A stretch of 64,000 bases of DNA, taken from the NCBI RefSeq assembly GCF_014193895.1, contig NZ_BLZR01000001.1:2418001-2482000 (forward strand), read 5' to 3'. The notes under the pieces were generated by a model, which was not told where the DNA came from, did not search any database, and worked only from the letters and a program-made list of their open reading frames with translations. The stretch comes from Clostridium fungisolvens (lineage in GTDB: Bacteria > Bacillota > Clostridia > Clostridiales > Clostridiaceae). Position numbers and translations under genes: made by a program. Numbering within the stretch: position 1 is the first letter of the stretch; each line of letters starts with the position of its first letter. Below, piece by piece: positions 18,456 through 27,094 of this stretch.

Positions 18456-19346
18456 TTAACAGCTCCTTTCTAACATATCAACAAAAGCTTCTACTCTAGT
18501 TTCTAGACCTGCTTCTCCAGTATGCTCATCAACCTTTAGAATCATAAAAGGAAAATCTCCAATTTTGTCTTTAATAAGCTCCACAATTACTGAATCAATA
18601 CCACATGCAAAGGAAGATATATATATTATTCCATTGACCATTTTTTCATTGGAAGCTTCTAAAGTGAATCCATAGGCATTACGAGCAAAAGTCCAAAAAG
18701 GTCTTTTATATAGATCTTTAACTTTATCGTTAATTAAGTTATCATCTATGAATTCCTCTGTAATTACCCCAACCCCTAATTTATTTAATTTCTTCACTAT
18801 ATTCATGTTTATAAAGTCATCATATAGATTGTAAGGATGACCGGCCAATGCAACATTGATTTTATAATCCTCATTTTTTATTCCAGTTTTGTATTTACTT
18901 TGTTCTCCTAATGCTTTATCAAAAGCATTTCTTATTTGTGTTCTATTATTAGTAATTGACCTTCCAGCCTTCTGAGCCCACTGATAAAGCTCCTTTTCAG
19001 AAGCAGCATATATCGGCTCTGTTATTGATAGTGGAATATCTGGTATGCTATTTATAACCATTTCAGGTAAGCCACAAAACTTAGGACAAATATATTCCCT
19101 TGATCTAAGTTGCATTATTCTTGGTATAACTATAACATCGCATTTATCTCTGAGCATTGAAACATGACCATGAAAAATTTTTATAGGTAAACATGCCTCA
19201 TCTACACAATATTTAACACCTTCATCTAAAATTTCTTTATTCGTATCTTCCGATGTTATTATCTCGGCTCCTAATTCAGTAAAGAATGTATTTAGGAAAG
19301 GATGATACTTATAATATAAAAGTCCTTTAGGAATACCAACTTTCAT
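18456..19346 (-). CDS. Activase-related protein (DUF2229 type)
   Basis: 296 residues. It starts 'MKVGIPKGLLYYKYHPF', the typical N-terminus of the DUF2229 family, with Cys in 'CVDEACLPIKIFHGH' and 'ICPKFCG'. Its sequence pattern parallels the downstream protein (EACLP and EICLP; ASFACG and GSCGPC), so the two look like relatives. ATG 19346 is chosen because GGAGG precedes it; the 21 codons upstream are a dispersed repeat read by chance. First gene of the three-gene activase operon. Confidence 0.75.
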   Translation of the reverse strand: MKVGIPKGLLYYKYHPFLNTFFTELGAEIITSEDTNKEILDEGVKYCVDEACLPIKIFHGHVSMLRDKCDVIVIPRIMQLRSREYICPKFCGLPEMVINSIPDIPLSITEPIYAASEKELYQWAQKAGRSITNNRTQIRNAFDKALGEQSKYKTGIKNEDYKINVALAGHPYNLYDDFINMNIVKKLNKLGVGVITEEFIDDNLINDKVKDLYKRPFWTFARNAYGFTLEASNEKMVNGIIYISSFACGIDSVIVELIKDKIGDFPFMILKVDEHTGEAGLETRVEAFVDMLERSC

Positions 19347-19360
19347 CTTAACCTCCATAA

Positions 19361-19455
19361 AAAAATCGCTAAAACGACTTTCTTCAATGATTTTTTGCAC
19401 ATCTGCCATTTCTGGACAAGCGAAAAAGTTCTCGCAGACGACAAATTCTTCTTCT
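19361..19455. repeat. Dispersed intergenic repeat, copy A
   Basis: It aligns by eye with 23625-23690 and 43500-43560: a GC(T)AAACGACTTTCTTCA block, then TTTTTTGCACATCTGCC, then a GACAAAT tail. About three quarters of the bases are shared across the aligned parts. Confidence 0.55.
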
Positions 19456-19739
19456 TTATTCTTTAGCTTATATTATGCTTTAAGCTAATTACACGCACTT
19501 ACCCACAAATTAAATTTAATTACGAATTTCTAAAGAATAAAAAATAAAGTCTCATTAAAGTAGTATTATCTATAATTGCAATATTATTCTAGTAATCACA
19601 AATTTTCTTATTTATGTGTAATAAATTAGTGTAAATGCATGTTATTTAACTTATAAAGCAATATTATGGTATTATATAAATAATTCTTAAAAGTAAAATA
19701 GTAAAAATTAATTAATAAAGAATTTAGGATGTGATATAA

Positions 19740-20489
19740 ATGATTATAAATTCAGAAAATGAATTAGTGGCCTTAAAAAGAATTGGTAAGATTGTTGCTG
19801 AAGCCAGAGAAGAAATGCTAAAAGCAGTGAGACCTGGCATTACAACCATGGAGCTAGATTTAATAGGCGAAAAGATACTTTCTTTCTACGGTGCAAAATC
19901 TGCACCTAAGTATGAGTATAATTTTCCTGGTGCTACTTGTATAAGCATTAATGATGAAGCAGCGCATGGAATCCCAGGTGCTAGAATTATAAATGAAGGA
20001 GATTCTGTAAACATAGATGTTTCGGCAGTTTTAGACGGTTACTTCTCAGATACAGGTGCAACTATAGTTGTATCTCCTACGTCTAATAATATAAAGCAGC
20101 AACTTTGTAATTGTTCTAAGCAAGCTCTGAATAAGGCAATTATGAAAGCTAAAGCAGGTACTAAAATTAATCAAATAGGAAGGACTATTTTTAATGAAGC
20201 TAGGAAAAATGGTTTTACAGTTATAAAGGATTTAACTGGACATGGAATAGGAAAAAGCTTACATGAAGATCCCGAAAATATCCTTAATTATTTTGATATT
20301 AATGATAGCTCCATATTAAAGGATGGGTCTGTACTCGCAGTTGAAACATTTATATCAAATGGTGCTGAACACATTTTTCAAGACACAAATGGATGGACTT
20401 ATAAGACTCCAGATAAAAGTATTGTAGCTCAATTTGAACATACTATTGTCGTTACAAAAGGAGAACCTATTATATTAACAACTATATAG
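19740..20489 (+). CDS. map: Methionine aminopeptidase, type I
   Basis: 249 residues. The five metal ligands are visible: Asp in 'VNIDVSAVLDGYFSDTG' (two Asp), His in 'TGHGIG', Glu in 'AVETFIS' and Glu in 'AQFEHTIVVT'. 'DEAAHGIPG' supplies the catalytic His. It removes the initiator Met from new proteins. ATG 19740 follows AGGATGTGAT. It is monocistronic here and not in the usual ribosomal-protein operon, so it may be a second copy (inference). Confidence 0.93.
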   Translation: MIINSENELVALKRIGKIVAEAREEMLKAVRPGITTMELDLIGEKILSFYGAKSAPKYEYNFPGATCISINDEAAHGIPGARIINEGDSVNIDVSAVLDGYFSDTGATIVVSPTSNNIKQQLCNCSKQALNKAIMKAKAGTKINQIGRTIFNEARKNGFTVIKDLTGHGIGKSLHEDPENILNYFDINDSSILKDGSVLAVETFISNGAEHIFQDTNGWTYKTPDKSIVAQFEHTIVVTKGEPIILTTI

Positions 20490-20619
20490 CTTTTAACTCT
20501 TTACACTAGTGTTTTTTACCTTTACAAAATTTGATACTATTAAGTTTGTATTTTCAAAACTCTTATCAGAAGCTCTGGATTCTTTAAAAATATAGTAGTA
20601 AAGTTCACTATATAATATA

Positions 20620-20790
20620 GCAGCATACTAAGCTTAACATTTTGATTATTATTAAAGGGTTCCATTACGAAAACTTAAGTTATACATGTTTGAAAATCGC
20701 GGCTTCTGGGGATTTTAGGGCATGTATAAATTAATAGTTGAGCTAGAAACTCTAAAGTGCAGTTAATTTCCATAGTATAAGTTTTAAATA
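20620..20790 (+). repeat. Structured repeat element, copy 1
   Basis: Homologous to 62878-63020. The core 20721-20754 matches 33 of 34 bases of the other copy. Paired arms: GGGTT/AACTC (20657, 20748), TTATACATG/CATGTATAA (20680, 20721) and AAAATC/GATTTT (20693, 20711). It ends about 110 bp before a GNAT gene. Identity unknown: structured RNA or a small mobile palindromic element. Confidence 0.6.
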
Positions 20791-20896
20791 GGTTGATAAT
20801 ATAACATTATACTATTTCTATTAAAGGACCTAATTTTTATAGAATTAGTATATAAACACTGCTTCATACTAAAAAACATAAAGGAGTAAATAAACT

Positions 20897-21403
20897 ATGC
20901 TTTCATATAGGTTTGCTGATGAGAAAGATGTAAATTTACTTATTTCACTAAGACTAGATTTCTTAGAGCTAATTCCTACTGATGAACTATACTATGATCT
21001 AAAAGAAGAACTAAAAAATTATTTTGAAGAAAAGATGCATAACGAAAGCTGTGTTGTTATGTTCGCAGAAGATAATGCCGCTATTATAGGCACTGGAATG
21101 TTATTATTTTACGATTCTGTTCCATCAATAAAAAATAAAACAGGAAAAAGTGCACACTTAACTAATCTATATGTTCACGAATCGTACAGAAAACAAAAAA
21201 TAGGAACTTTAATATTAACAAAACTTGTTGAGTTTGCAAGAGAAAAAGAATGCTACTCTATTTTACTCAATGCTTCAGACGATAGCAAAGAGCTATTTTC
21301 AAGACACGGTTTTAAAAAAGTGAAAAGCAGCATGATCTATGAGGTGCCAAATGAAAAACTTGCAAAAGATACTAGCGAACTTTACAACGCAAATCCAATG
21401 TAA
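20897..21403 (+). CDS. GNAT-family N-acetyltransferase
   Basis: 168 residues, one GNAT domain. The acetyl-CoA loop is 'VHESYRKQKIGTLIL' (about 97-112), preceded by the strand 'SAHLTNLYV'. Substrate unknown. ATG 20897 follows AAGGAG. It is flanked upstream by the structured repeat and downstream by a hairpin that shares the arm sequence (T)TATRCATGT. Confidence 0.88.
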   Translation: MLSYRFADEKDVNLLISLRLDFLELIPTDELYYDLKEELKNYFEEKMHNESCVVMFAEDNAAIIGTGMLLFYDSVPSIKNKTGKSAHLTNLYVHESYRKQKIGTLILTKLVEFAREKECYSILLNASDDSKELFSRHGFKKVKSSMIYEVPNEKLAKDTSELYNANPM

Positions 21404-21455
21404 GATTAATATTATAGAAGTATATGAAATTTAAAATTCTATTTGTATTATTAAC

Positions 21456-21503
21456 TTATGCATGTTCAAAATTCTTAATATAATATTTTTTGAACATGCG
21501 TAA
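21456..21503. repeat. Long hairpin, possible third relative of the structured repeat
   Basis: TTATGCATGTTCAAAA pairs with TTTTGAACATGCGTAA (16 bp, one wobble). The arm ends and the following AAATTAAG resemble the other two copies, but the loop differs. It could also serve as a terminator between the convergent GNAT and degV genes. Confidence 0.45.
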
Positions 21504-21536
21504 ATTAAGTTTGATAGAAAAAGAAAGTTCCTGTCT

Positions 21537-22403
21537 TTAAATATATATATCAGGTTCCTTATTAAAAAAGAAAACACCTACGCCACCTATTCCTAAATGG
21601 CTTCCTAAGACACTTCCTATCTTATTAATCATAATATCTCGTATTCCTAACCTATCTTTTATTAATTTTATAAGTTCCTCAGCAGTTTCTAATTCGTCAG
21701 CATGACTTATCCCAATCATTTGATTAGGGAAGTTTTTGAATCTTTGTTCTACTATATCAACTATTGTATTAAGCGCTTTCTTTTTTCCCCTGACATTTCT
21801 AATAACTTTCATTCTTCCGTCTTCAACATCTAATATCGGTCTTATATCCATCATTGAACCTATTGTTCCTGAAACCATACCTACTCGCCCACCTTTTACA
21901 AGCCACCTTAAATCAGAAATACTAAAAATATGTTCTACATGTTCAACTAGCTGATTTAATTGATTTAATACCACCTCAAATTTCAGCCCTTTTTCTATAA
22001 GTTTAACAGCCTGTAATGCAATTAAACCAGTAGCTGTGGAACCACCTTTAGAATCCAAAACTTCCATTTTATTATTAGGATACTTTTCTTTGATTTCATC
22101 TAATATATTTCTAGCTAATCCATAGGTTCCTGAAAGCTTTGATGAAAATGATAAGTAAATAAAATCTTGTCCTTTATTACAATATTCCTCAAATGCATCA
22201 TAGAAATCCTTTGGATTCACTTGAGAGGTTTTAGGAACTATGCCACGTCTAATGAATGAATAAACTTCATCAACCTGTATTGTTTTCTTATCTAAATATT
22301 CTACACCTTCTAAAGATACCCTAAGTGGAAGTACTTTGATTTCATATTTTTCTATAATGTCTCGTGGTAAATCGCATGTGCTATCTACCATAATTTTAAT
22401 CAT
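21537..22403 (-). CDS. DegV-family fatty-acid-binding protein
   Basis: 288 residues starting 'IKIMVDSTCDLPRDII', the DegV signature; 'FSSKLSGTYGLA' and 'GGRVGMVSGTIGSMMDIRPIL' are also typical. DegV/FakB proteins bind a fatty acid and present it to the FakA kinase for phospholipid synthesis. Start ATG 22403 follows AAAGAGGTGG. Single gene; fakA is not in the window. Confidence 0.9.
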   Translation of the reverse strand: MIKIMVDSTCDLPRDIIEKYEIKVLPLRVSLEGVEYLDKKTIQVDEVYSFIRRGIVPKTSQVNPKDFYDAFEEYCNKGQDFIYLSFSSKLSGTYGLARNILDEIKEKYPNNKMEVLDSKGGSTATGLIALQAVKLIEKGLKFEVVLNQLNQLVEHVEHIFSISDLRWLVKGGRVGMVSGTIGSMMDIRPILDVEDGRMKVIRNVRGKKKALNTIVDIVEQRFKNFPNQMIGISHADELETAEELIKLIKDRLGIRDIMINKIGSVLGSHLGIGGVGVFFFNKEPDIYI

Positions 22404-22497
22404 ATAAACCACCTCTTTAAAATAACTTATACCAAATACTAAAGACTACGACTATTAAATAAATCTAGTCGCAGTCTATTCTGTATGTTTTATAAGT

Positions 22498-23316
22498 CTA
22501 TTTCCATGAAACCACAGCATCTTTTCTTGGTACAGTTCTTGAGTATTTTACTGCTGGATATCCTATTACCATACAAGTAACTATCTTTTGTCCCTCGTTT
22601 ATTCCTAGCAGCTCCATGATTTCCTTATTTCCTTGCGCCGCTCTTACAAAGAAACCACTAAAGAAAGTTCCGAGTCCTAAAGCATCTACCATAAGCTCCA
22701 TATTAGAAGAAGCTAGAGCTCCATTAACCTCTGATTCAGATAATACTAAAACTACTGCTGGTGCATTAAAGAACAACTTGTCCTTAGTATTATCAGCTTT
22801 AAATTCTTCATTCATTTGTATCCACATCTCAGCATATCTCTTAAAATGTGCAGTTTCAGGAGTTAAGTTATTAAGCATATACTTTCCGTAGTTACTTAAG
22901 CCTTCAAAAGCTAAAGCTTTTAATTTATTTAAATTCTCTCTTACTACTACATAAGAAACATTCTGTGCATTACTTCCTGTTTGTGTGAATCTTCCAGCAT
23001 CTATAATTTTATTTAATTTTTCAATTTCGATATCTTTAGCTTGAAATTGTCTTACTGTTCTTCTAAACTTAATAAAGTTTAGTAATCTTTCTGGTTCTAT
23101 TTCAAATTCATCTTTGTTATAAGCTTTTACTTCTTCCATATTATAATCATCTGTCGACACGGCTTCTTTTGGGCATATGGCAACGCAATGTCCACATTTA
23201 AAACAAGCTTCATTCTTAATCTTTGCTTTTCCATCAACCATCTCTATATCTCTTACAAAACAATCCTTTACGCATAATCCACAACCAATACATTTTTCTG
23301 TATTAACATTCATCAT
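22498..23316 (-). CDS. Nitroreductase with N-terminal 2[4Fe-4S] ferredoxin domain
   Basis: 272 residues. Residues 1-55 hold two CxxCxxC(x)nC clusters ('CIGCGLCVKDC', 'CFKCGHCVAICP'). Residues 75-272 are an FMN nitroreductase domain ('RRTVRQF', 'GSNAQNVSYVVV', 'ALGLGTFFSGFF'). It presumably reduces nitro compounds or quinones with electrons from the clusters; this fusion is common in Clostridia. ATG 23316 is directly followed by a second ATG; AGGAGAG upstream serves either. Single gene. Confidence 0.9.
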   Translation of the reverse strand: MMNVNTEKCIGCGLCVKDCFVRDIEMVDGKAKIKNEACFKCGHCVAICPKEAVSTDDYNMEEVKAYNKDEFEIEPERLLNFIKFRRTVRQFQAKDIEIEKLNKIIDAGRFTQTGSNAQNVSYVVVRENLNKLKALAFEGLSNYGKYMLNNLTPETAHFKRYAEMWIQMNEEFKADNTKDKLFFNAPAVVLVLSESEVNGALASSNMELMVDALGLGTFFSGFFVRAAQGNKEIMELLGINEGQKIVTCMVIGYPAVKYSRTVPRKDAVVSWK

Positions 23317-23849
23317 AAAACTTTACACTCTCCTATTTATTATAAGGCTTTTTGGAAATTATTAGCCTTATATTATTATTTTAGACTATAGAAATTATAA
23401 CACTTAGTTATTATATTAGTCTAACTTATGATTTTATACTAAGACTCATTTTTATAGATAAACCTCTAAGTTTTTCTGTATTCCTACGATTTAGGTATAT
23501 TTTGTTACAGAAGTATTTATCATCAGCTTAAATTCTGAACTCATCACAAAGACTTTTGCCCAAATTGTTCCACACTATCATATTTTATGTTAGCATTAAC
23601 GTGAAGATTTAAATATTTATCTATAAAAAATTGCTTAAGCGATTTTCTTCACTATTTTTTTGCGCATCTACCTTTCCGGATGTATATGGAGAAAACTTGG
23701 AAGTAAAATAAGATTGGTTTTTACTTTATGACCAAAAACTTCTAAATTTACTGAAATATCTGGGTTTAATTAACTTAAAAATTTTATAATCTTCTATAGA
23801 GTAAAAAACATGCAGCAATAATTTTTTATCTTTTTTATAAGGAGTAAAA
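23317..23849. other. Intergenic region with dispersed repeat
   Basis: 533 bp between divergent genes. Apart from repeat copy B and the ribosome binding site of the GNAT gene, nothing was recognised. Confidence 0.5.
23625..23690. repeat. Dispersed intergenic repeat, copy B
   Basis: TTGCTTAAGCGATTTTCTTC, then TTTTTTTGCGCATCTACC, aligned with copy A at 19365-19420. Partial relatives occur at 32793 and 42146. Confidence 0.55.
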
Positions 23850-24335
23850 ATGGAATACGAAATAAAAATAGCTCATATTAATAATCTTTATGACATTGTT
23901 GAATTACTTAATACAGTGACTTTAAATCTACATAAAAAAAATATAAATCAATGGCAATACCCCTGGGATACTGAGGAGATAAAAAGTAATATTGAGAACA
24001 AATATACTTATGCTGTATTTAACAACGAAAAAATTATAGGTACTTTTTCTTTAAAGCCAAAACCAAAAAGTTCTTGGATACCTGAAATTGATGAGGAAAT
24101 ACTTTATCTACATACTTTAGCAATATTACCAGAATACCAAAAGAAAAGTATAGGATGCAAAATTATTGACTTTTCACATAATCAATCAGCGACATTAAAC
24201 AAGCCGCTTTATTTGGACTGTTGGTCAAAAAACATTAAATTAAAGACTTTTTATTTAAATTCTGGCTTTGATTATTTAATGGATTATCCTGAAGAGGATT
24301 TCGAAATCAGTGTGTTTAAGTATCATAAAATATAG
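23850..24335 (+). CDS. GNAT-family N-acetyltransferase
   Basis: 161 residues. GNAT core with 'LHTLAILPEYQKKSIGCKII' (about 90-109) as the acetyl-CoA-binding segment; 'NINQWQYPWDTEEI' is typical of a Clostridium/Bacillus subfamily. Substrate unknown. ATG 23850 follows AAGGAG. Downstream bidirectional terminator. Confidence 0.87.
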   Translation: MEYEIKIAHINNLYDIVELLNTVTLNLHKKNINQWQYPWDTEEIKSNIENKYTYAVFNNEKIIGTFSLKPKPKSSWIPEIDEEILYLHTLAILPEYQKKSIGCKIIDFSHNQSATLNKPLYLDCWSKNIKLKTFYLNSGFDYLMDYPEEDFEISVFKYHKI

Positions 24336-24402
24336 CTTTATGAGGTTATGTAATGTACAATATACTCTGAAAAAGGATAGAATTAGTTCAGCTATAAAAG
24401 AT

Positions 24403-24452
24403 GAAAAGAAGTAACCTTCTACCTTAGTTTTAAGGTCAGATTACTTCTTTTC
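24403..24452. terminator. Bidirectional terminator
   Basis: GAAAAGAAGTAA pairs with TTACTTCTTTTC; inner CCTT/AAGG. It serves the GNAT gene and the convergent oleate hydratase gene. Confidence 0.75.
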
Positions 24453-24463
24453 TATTTACTTTA

Positions 24464-26149
24464 TTACTTTATAATCCCTGTGTTAAAAAGCAGTTTACCA
24501 ATCATTCTATCAATTGAAATTTCTCTGTTTCCAAGCATAGTTTTAACTGCATTTAACAATACTCTAACATCATATTGTCCTTCATAAACCGGTGGAACTT
24601 CTTTATCTAACTTAAGTAATCCATATACAGCCATAATCGCTGATCTTACAGAATACTCTACTGTAAATACACAATCATTTGGTATCTCTGAAAATTGTCC
24701 AAGGAATGCTAAATTAGTACATCCATTTGGTATAACTTCAGGTCTATCACCTTTCTTGCGTGGCATGAATTGGCTTGTTATATATGGCATCATGCATGGT
24801 ATAACTTTACATGATGGTAGTATCTCATCTACCTTATCTCCTAAACCCATATGATAAAGTAATTCAGTAAATAATTCTGCACCTGTACAATCACTCATTT
24901 TCTTGTTTACAAAGTCACCAGCATTATCTGGGAACAAACCATATGCCCAAAGTACTTGTACATTGTCAGGTTGATTTATAAAATGAGGTTGCTTAGGTGT
25001 AACCCAAGACATTAGCCAGCTTGAGTCCTTAATAGTTACTACTCCACCCATACCAGGTTCATCACCAGTTAGTTCTAATAGATGATCAAAAACAGAAGTG
25101 TTATCTGTAATTGTAACAGTAAAAGAAAGCCACTTTGTTTTATCTATATCTCCAGCAAATACTTCTGGATGCCCAAAATCAGGGCTTTGCTTAGCTATAT
25201 TTTCCCATAAGGACCAACAGCCTCTTTCTTTTTGATTTCTGTTTAACACGGCTGCTGTATAAGTATCTCCTAAAGTTGAATTTTCAGTCATCGATCCATT
25301 GGTTACAAAAACTAAGTCATTTACAGTGGTCTCAATAACTTCTTCATGGCCATTTCTCTTTACATAAATACGTTCAACAGTTTTTTCAGCTTCAGTGACC
25401 TTTATATCCAAATCGATAACTTGTACACCTAGTTCCATCACCACACCTTGCTTCTTAAGCCAAGTGATTAGTGGTAATATCAATGAATCATATTGATTGT
25501 ATTCAGTATGAAGTATTCCGTCTAATTGATTCATTCCACCTATTAAGTACATGAATCTTACCATATATCTTTTAACTTCAAGTACACTATGCCAATTTTC
25601 AAATGCAAACATTGAACGCCAGAAGTACCAGAAATTTGTTTCAAAAAAATGTGGCTTGAACCATTGTTCGCAAGTTGCTGCTCCAATTTCATCATCATGA
25701 GCAAGTACTAGCTTGTTTAAAGACATTATATCTTCAAACTCAAGTCCTAAAGTAGAAAAATCTGCTTTTTGCCCTTTATTTTCTACTAATCTACAGTGTG
25801 ATTTTATTGGCTCTGCAATATTAAGTTCCCTAAATTCATCTAAAACTGTTCTATCTGGACTCGTAAGGGATGGAATAAATCCAAATAAATCGTAAAGGCA
25901 TTCCATTCTAGATTCTAGTTCTCTTCCACCTCTAGCAATATAACCATCTTCTGCGTTTCCTGCTCCATCCATACTTCCACCAAAAACATTGGATTCTTCT
26001 AATATATGAATATTTTTTGCTGGCATATGTCCATCTCTAATTAAAAATGCAGCAGATGCAAGTGATCCTATTCCCCCACCTACTAAGTACGCTTTCTTGT
26101 TTTCAATGCCCTTTTGAGGTACTGTGCTTATTCTCTCATAATTTTTCAT
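24464..26149 (-). CDS. ohyA: Oleate hydratase (FAD-dependent)
   Basis: 561 residues, full length for the family. FAD Rossmann motif 'VGGGIGSLASAAFLIRDG' near the N-terminus, then 'GGSMDGAG' and 'ARGGRELESRMECLYD', the segment holding the catalytic acid. 'GGMNQLDGILHTEYNQYDSL' and the C-terminal 'PNGCTNLAFLGQFSEIP' are conserved too. It hydrates the cis-9 double bond of oleic and similar fatty acids to 10-hydroxy acids, a detoxification of membrane-active free fatty acids (EC 4.2.1.53). ATG 26149 follows GGGTGG. A TetR gene lies upstream on the same strand, and two TTTACAA-N10-TTGTAAA sites lie between them. Confidence 0.95.
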   Translation of the reverse strand: MKNYERISTVPQKGIENKKAYLVGGGIGSLASAAFLIRDGHMPAKNIHILEESNVFGGSMDGAGNAEDGYIARGGRELESRMECLYDLFGFIPSLTSPDRTVLDEFRELNIAEPIKSHCRLVENKGQKADFSTLGLEFEDIMSLNKLVLAHDDEIGAATCEQWFKPHFFETNFWYFWRSMFAFENWHSVLEVKRYMVRFMYLIGGMNQLDGILHTEYNQYDSLILPLITWLKKQGVVMELGVQVIDLDIKVTEAEKTVERIYVKRNGHEEVIETTVNDLVFVTNGSMTENSTLGDTYTAAVLNRNQKERGCWSLWENIAKQSPDFGHPEVFAGDIDKTKWLSFTVTITDNTSVFDHLLELTGDEPGMGGVVTIKDSSWLMSWVTPKQPHFINQPDNVQVLWAYGLFPDNAGDFVNKKMSDCTGAELFTELLYHMGLGDKVDEILPSCKVIPCMMPYITSQFMPRKKGDRPEVIPNGCTNLAFLGQFSEIPNDCVFTVEYSVRSAIMAVYGLLKLDKEVPPVYEGQYDVRVLLNAVKTMLGNREISIDRMIGKLLFNTGIIK

Positions 26150-26290
26150 AACTATCCACCCTTTCAAAAATGCTTTTAAAGATGTTTTACACTAAAAGCT
26201 TAATTTTAACTGCAATAAATATAATAATGTTTAAGGATTGTTCCATCCAACCCTCAACTACAATATAAATTCTTATATGGATTATTACAA

Positions 26291-26314
26291 TTTACAAACA
26301 AATGTATTTGTAAA
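26291..26314. promoter_or_regulatory. Probable TetR operator 1
   Basis: TTTACAA-N10-TTGTAAA (arms extend to 8 bp). About 140 bp upstream of ohyA. Confidence 0.6.
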
Positions 26315-26319
26315 ATTTC

Positions 26320-26343
26320 TTTACAAAAAGTGCTTATTGTAAA
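26320..26343. promoter_or_regulatory. Probable TetR operator 2
   Basis: TTTACAA-N10-TTGTAAA with the same arms and total length as operator 1; centres 29 bp apart. Confidence 0.6.
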
Positions 26344-26353
26344 CCTACTCGTC

Positions 26354-26389
26354 AAAAAAACACAGATTTTTTTATTTATCTGTGTTTTT
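26354..26389. terminator. Terminator overlapping the TetR gene end
   Basis: AAACACAGAT pairs with ATCTGTGTTT. The upstream minus-strand arm encodes the last residues and stop of the TetR gene. Confidence 0.75.
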
Positions 26390-26945
26390 CTTCAAATCTT
26401 ATTATTGCTTGTTTTATAGTACCATCAATTAAAAACCCTATTTTTTCAATTATATATTCAGGTTTTTCCTTCATATTTTCTTCCATCCATTTTGCAACTA
26501 ATGATATAAGCGCTGGTGTATAAAAATCTACTATGAATTTTTTATATTCTTCTGAAATTTTTGTTCCTTCAGAAATTTCATCTACAATCTGCTTAAGTGA
26601 ATTTGATGTATTTGCAAATAGAAATCTTTCAAGATGATCTCTCCCAATAGAATGTAGGGTATTCATACAGAACGCCTTGTTTTTTTCAATATATCTAAAC
26701 GCTTCTAAATAGCCTTCTTTCCAGTTTTCATAGGTCTTATGTTGTTCTAAATAATAAATAGCCTCATTATTATAAATCCATCCCAATAATTCATATACAT
26801 CCTGAAAATGATAATAAAAAGCTTGTCTTGTAATTCCACAGCCATCTACTATATTTTGAATTGATATCTTGCTAAAGGGAATCTTCTCCATAAGTTTCTT
26901 TAATGAATCTGCCATTAGCTGCTTTGTCATATACGAATTAGCCAT
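26376..26945 (-). CDS. TetR/AcrR-family regulator, likely of ohyA
   Basis: 189 residues. N-terminal HTH: 'PFSKISIQNIVDGCGITRQA' followed by the typical 'FYYHF'. The C-terminal ligand domain resembles DhaS-like TetR proteins, 'LISLVAKWMEENMKEKPE'. ATG 26945 has GGAGGATTTT upstream. It ends 226 bp before the oleate hydratase start on the same strand, with two matching operators in between. It may sense free fatty acids (inference). Confidence 0.85.
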   Translation of the reverse strand: MANSYMTKQLMADSLKKLMEKIPFSKISIQNIVDGCGITRQAFYYHFQDVYELLGWIYNNEAIYYLEQHKTYENWKEGYLEAFRYIEKNKAFCMNTLHSIGRDHLERFLFANTSNSLKQIVDEISEGTKISEEYKKFIVDFYTPALISLVAKWMEENMKEKPEYIIEKIGFLIDGTIKQAIIRFEEKHR

Positions 26946-26980
26946 AAAATCCTCCATTAATGCTTCAATATTAACCAATA

Positions 26981-27032
26981 AAAATTCCTATGATACAATT
27001 TCTAAATACTTATAGAATAATTGTATCATAGG
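26981..27032 (-). terminator. Terminator after nickel transporter gene
   Basis: Perfect 14-bp arms CCTATGATACAATT / AATTGTATCATAGG, minus-strand tail AATTTTTATT. Confidence 0.8.
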
Positions 27033-27094
27033 ATATAATACATTTCATGTGTAAAACTATTTCTTATTATATTGTTTATAAATTTCAATGTATC

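Noticed and set aside
19347..19409. N-terminal 21-codon extension of the DUF2229 gene
   Set aside because: It is a read-through of dispersed repeat copy A; the GGAGG before ATG 19346 sets the start.
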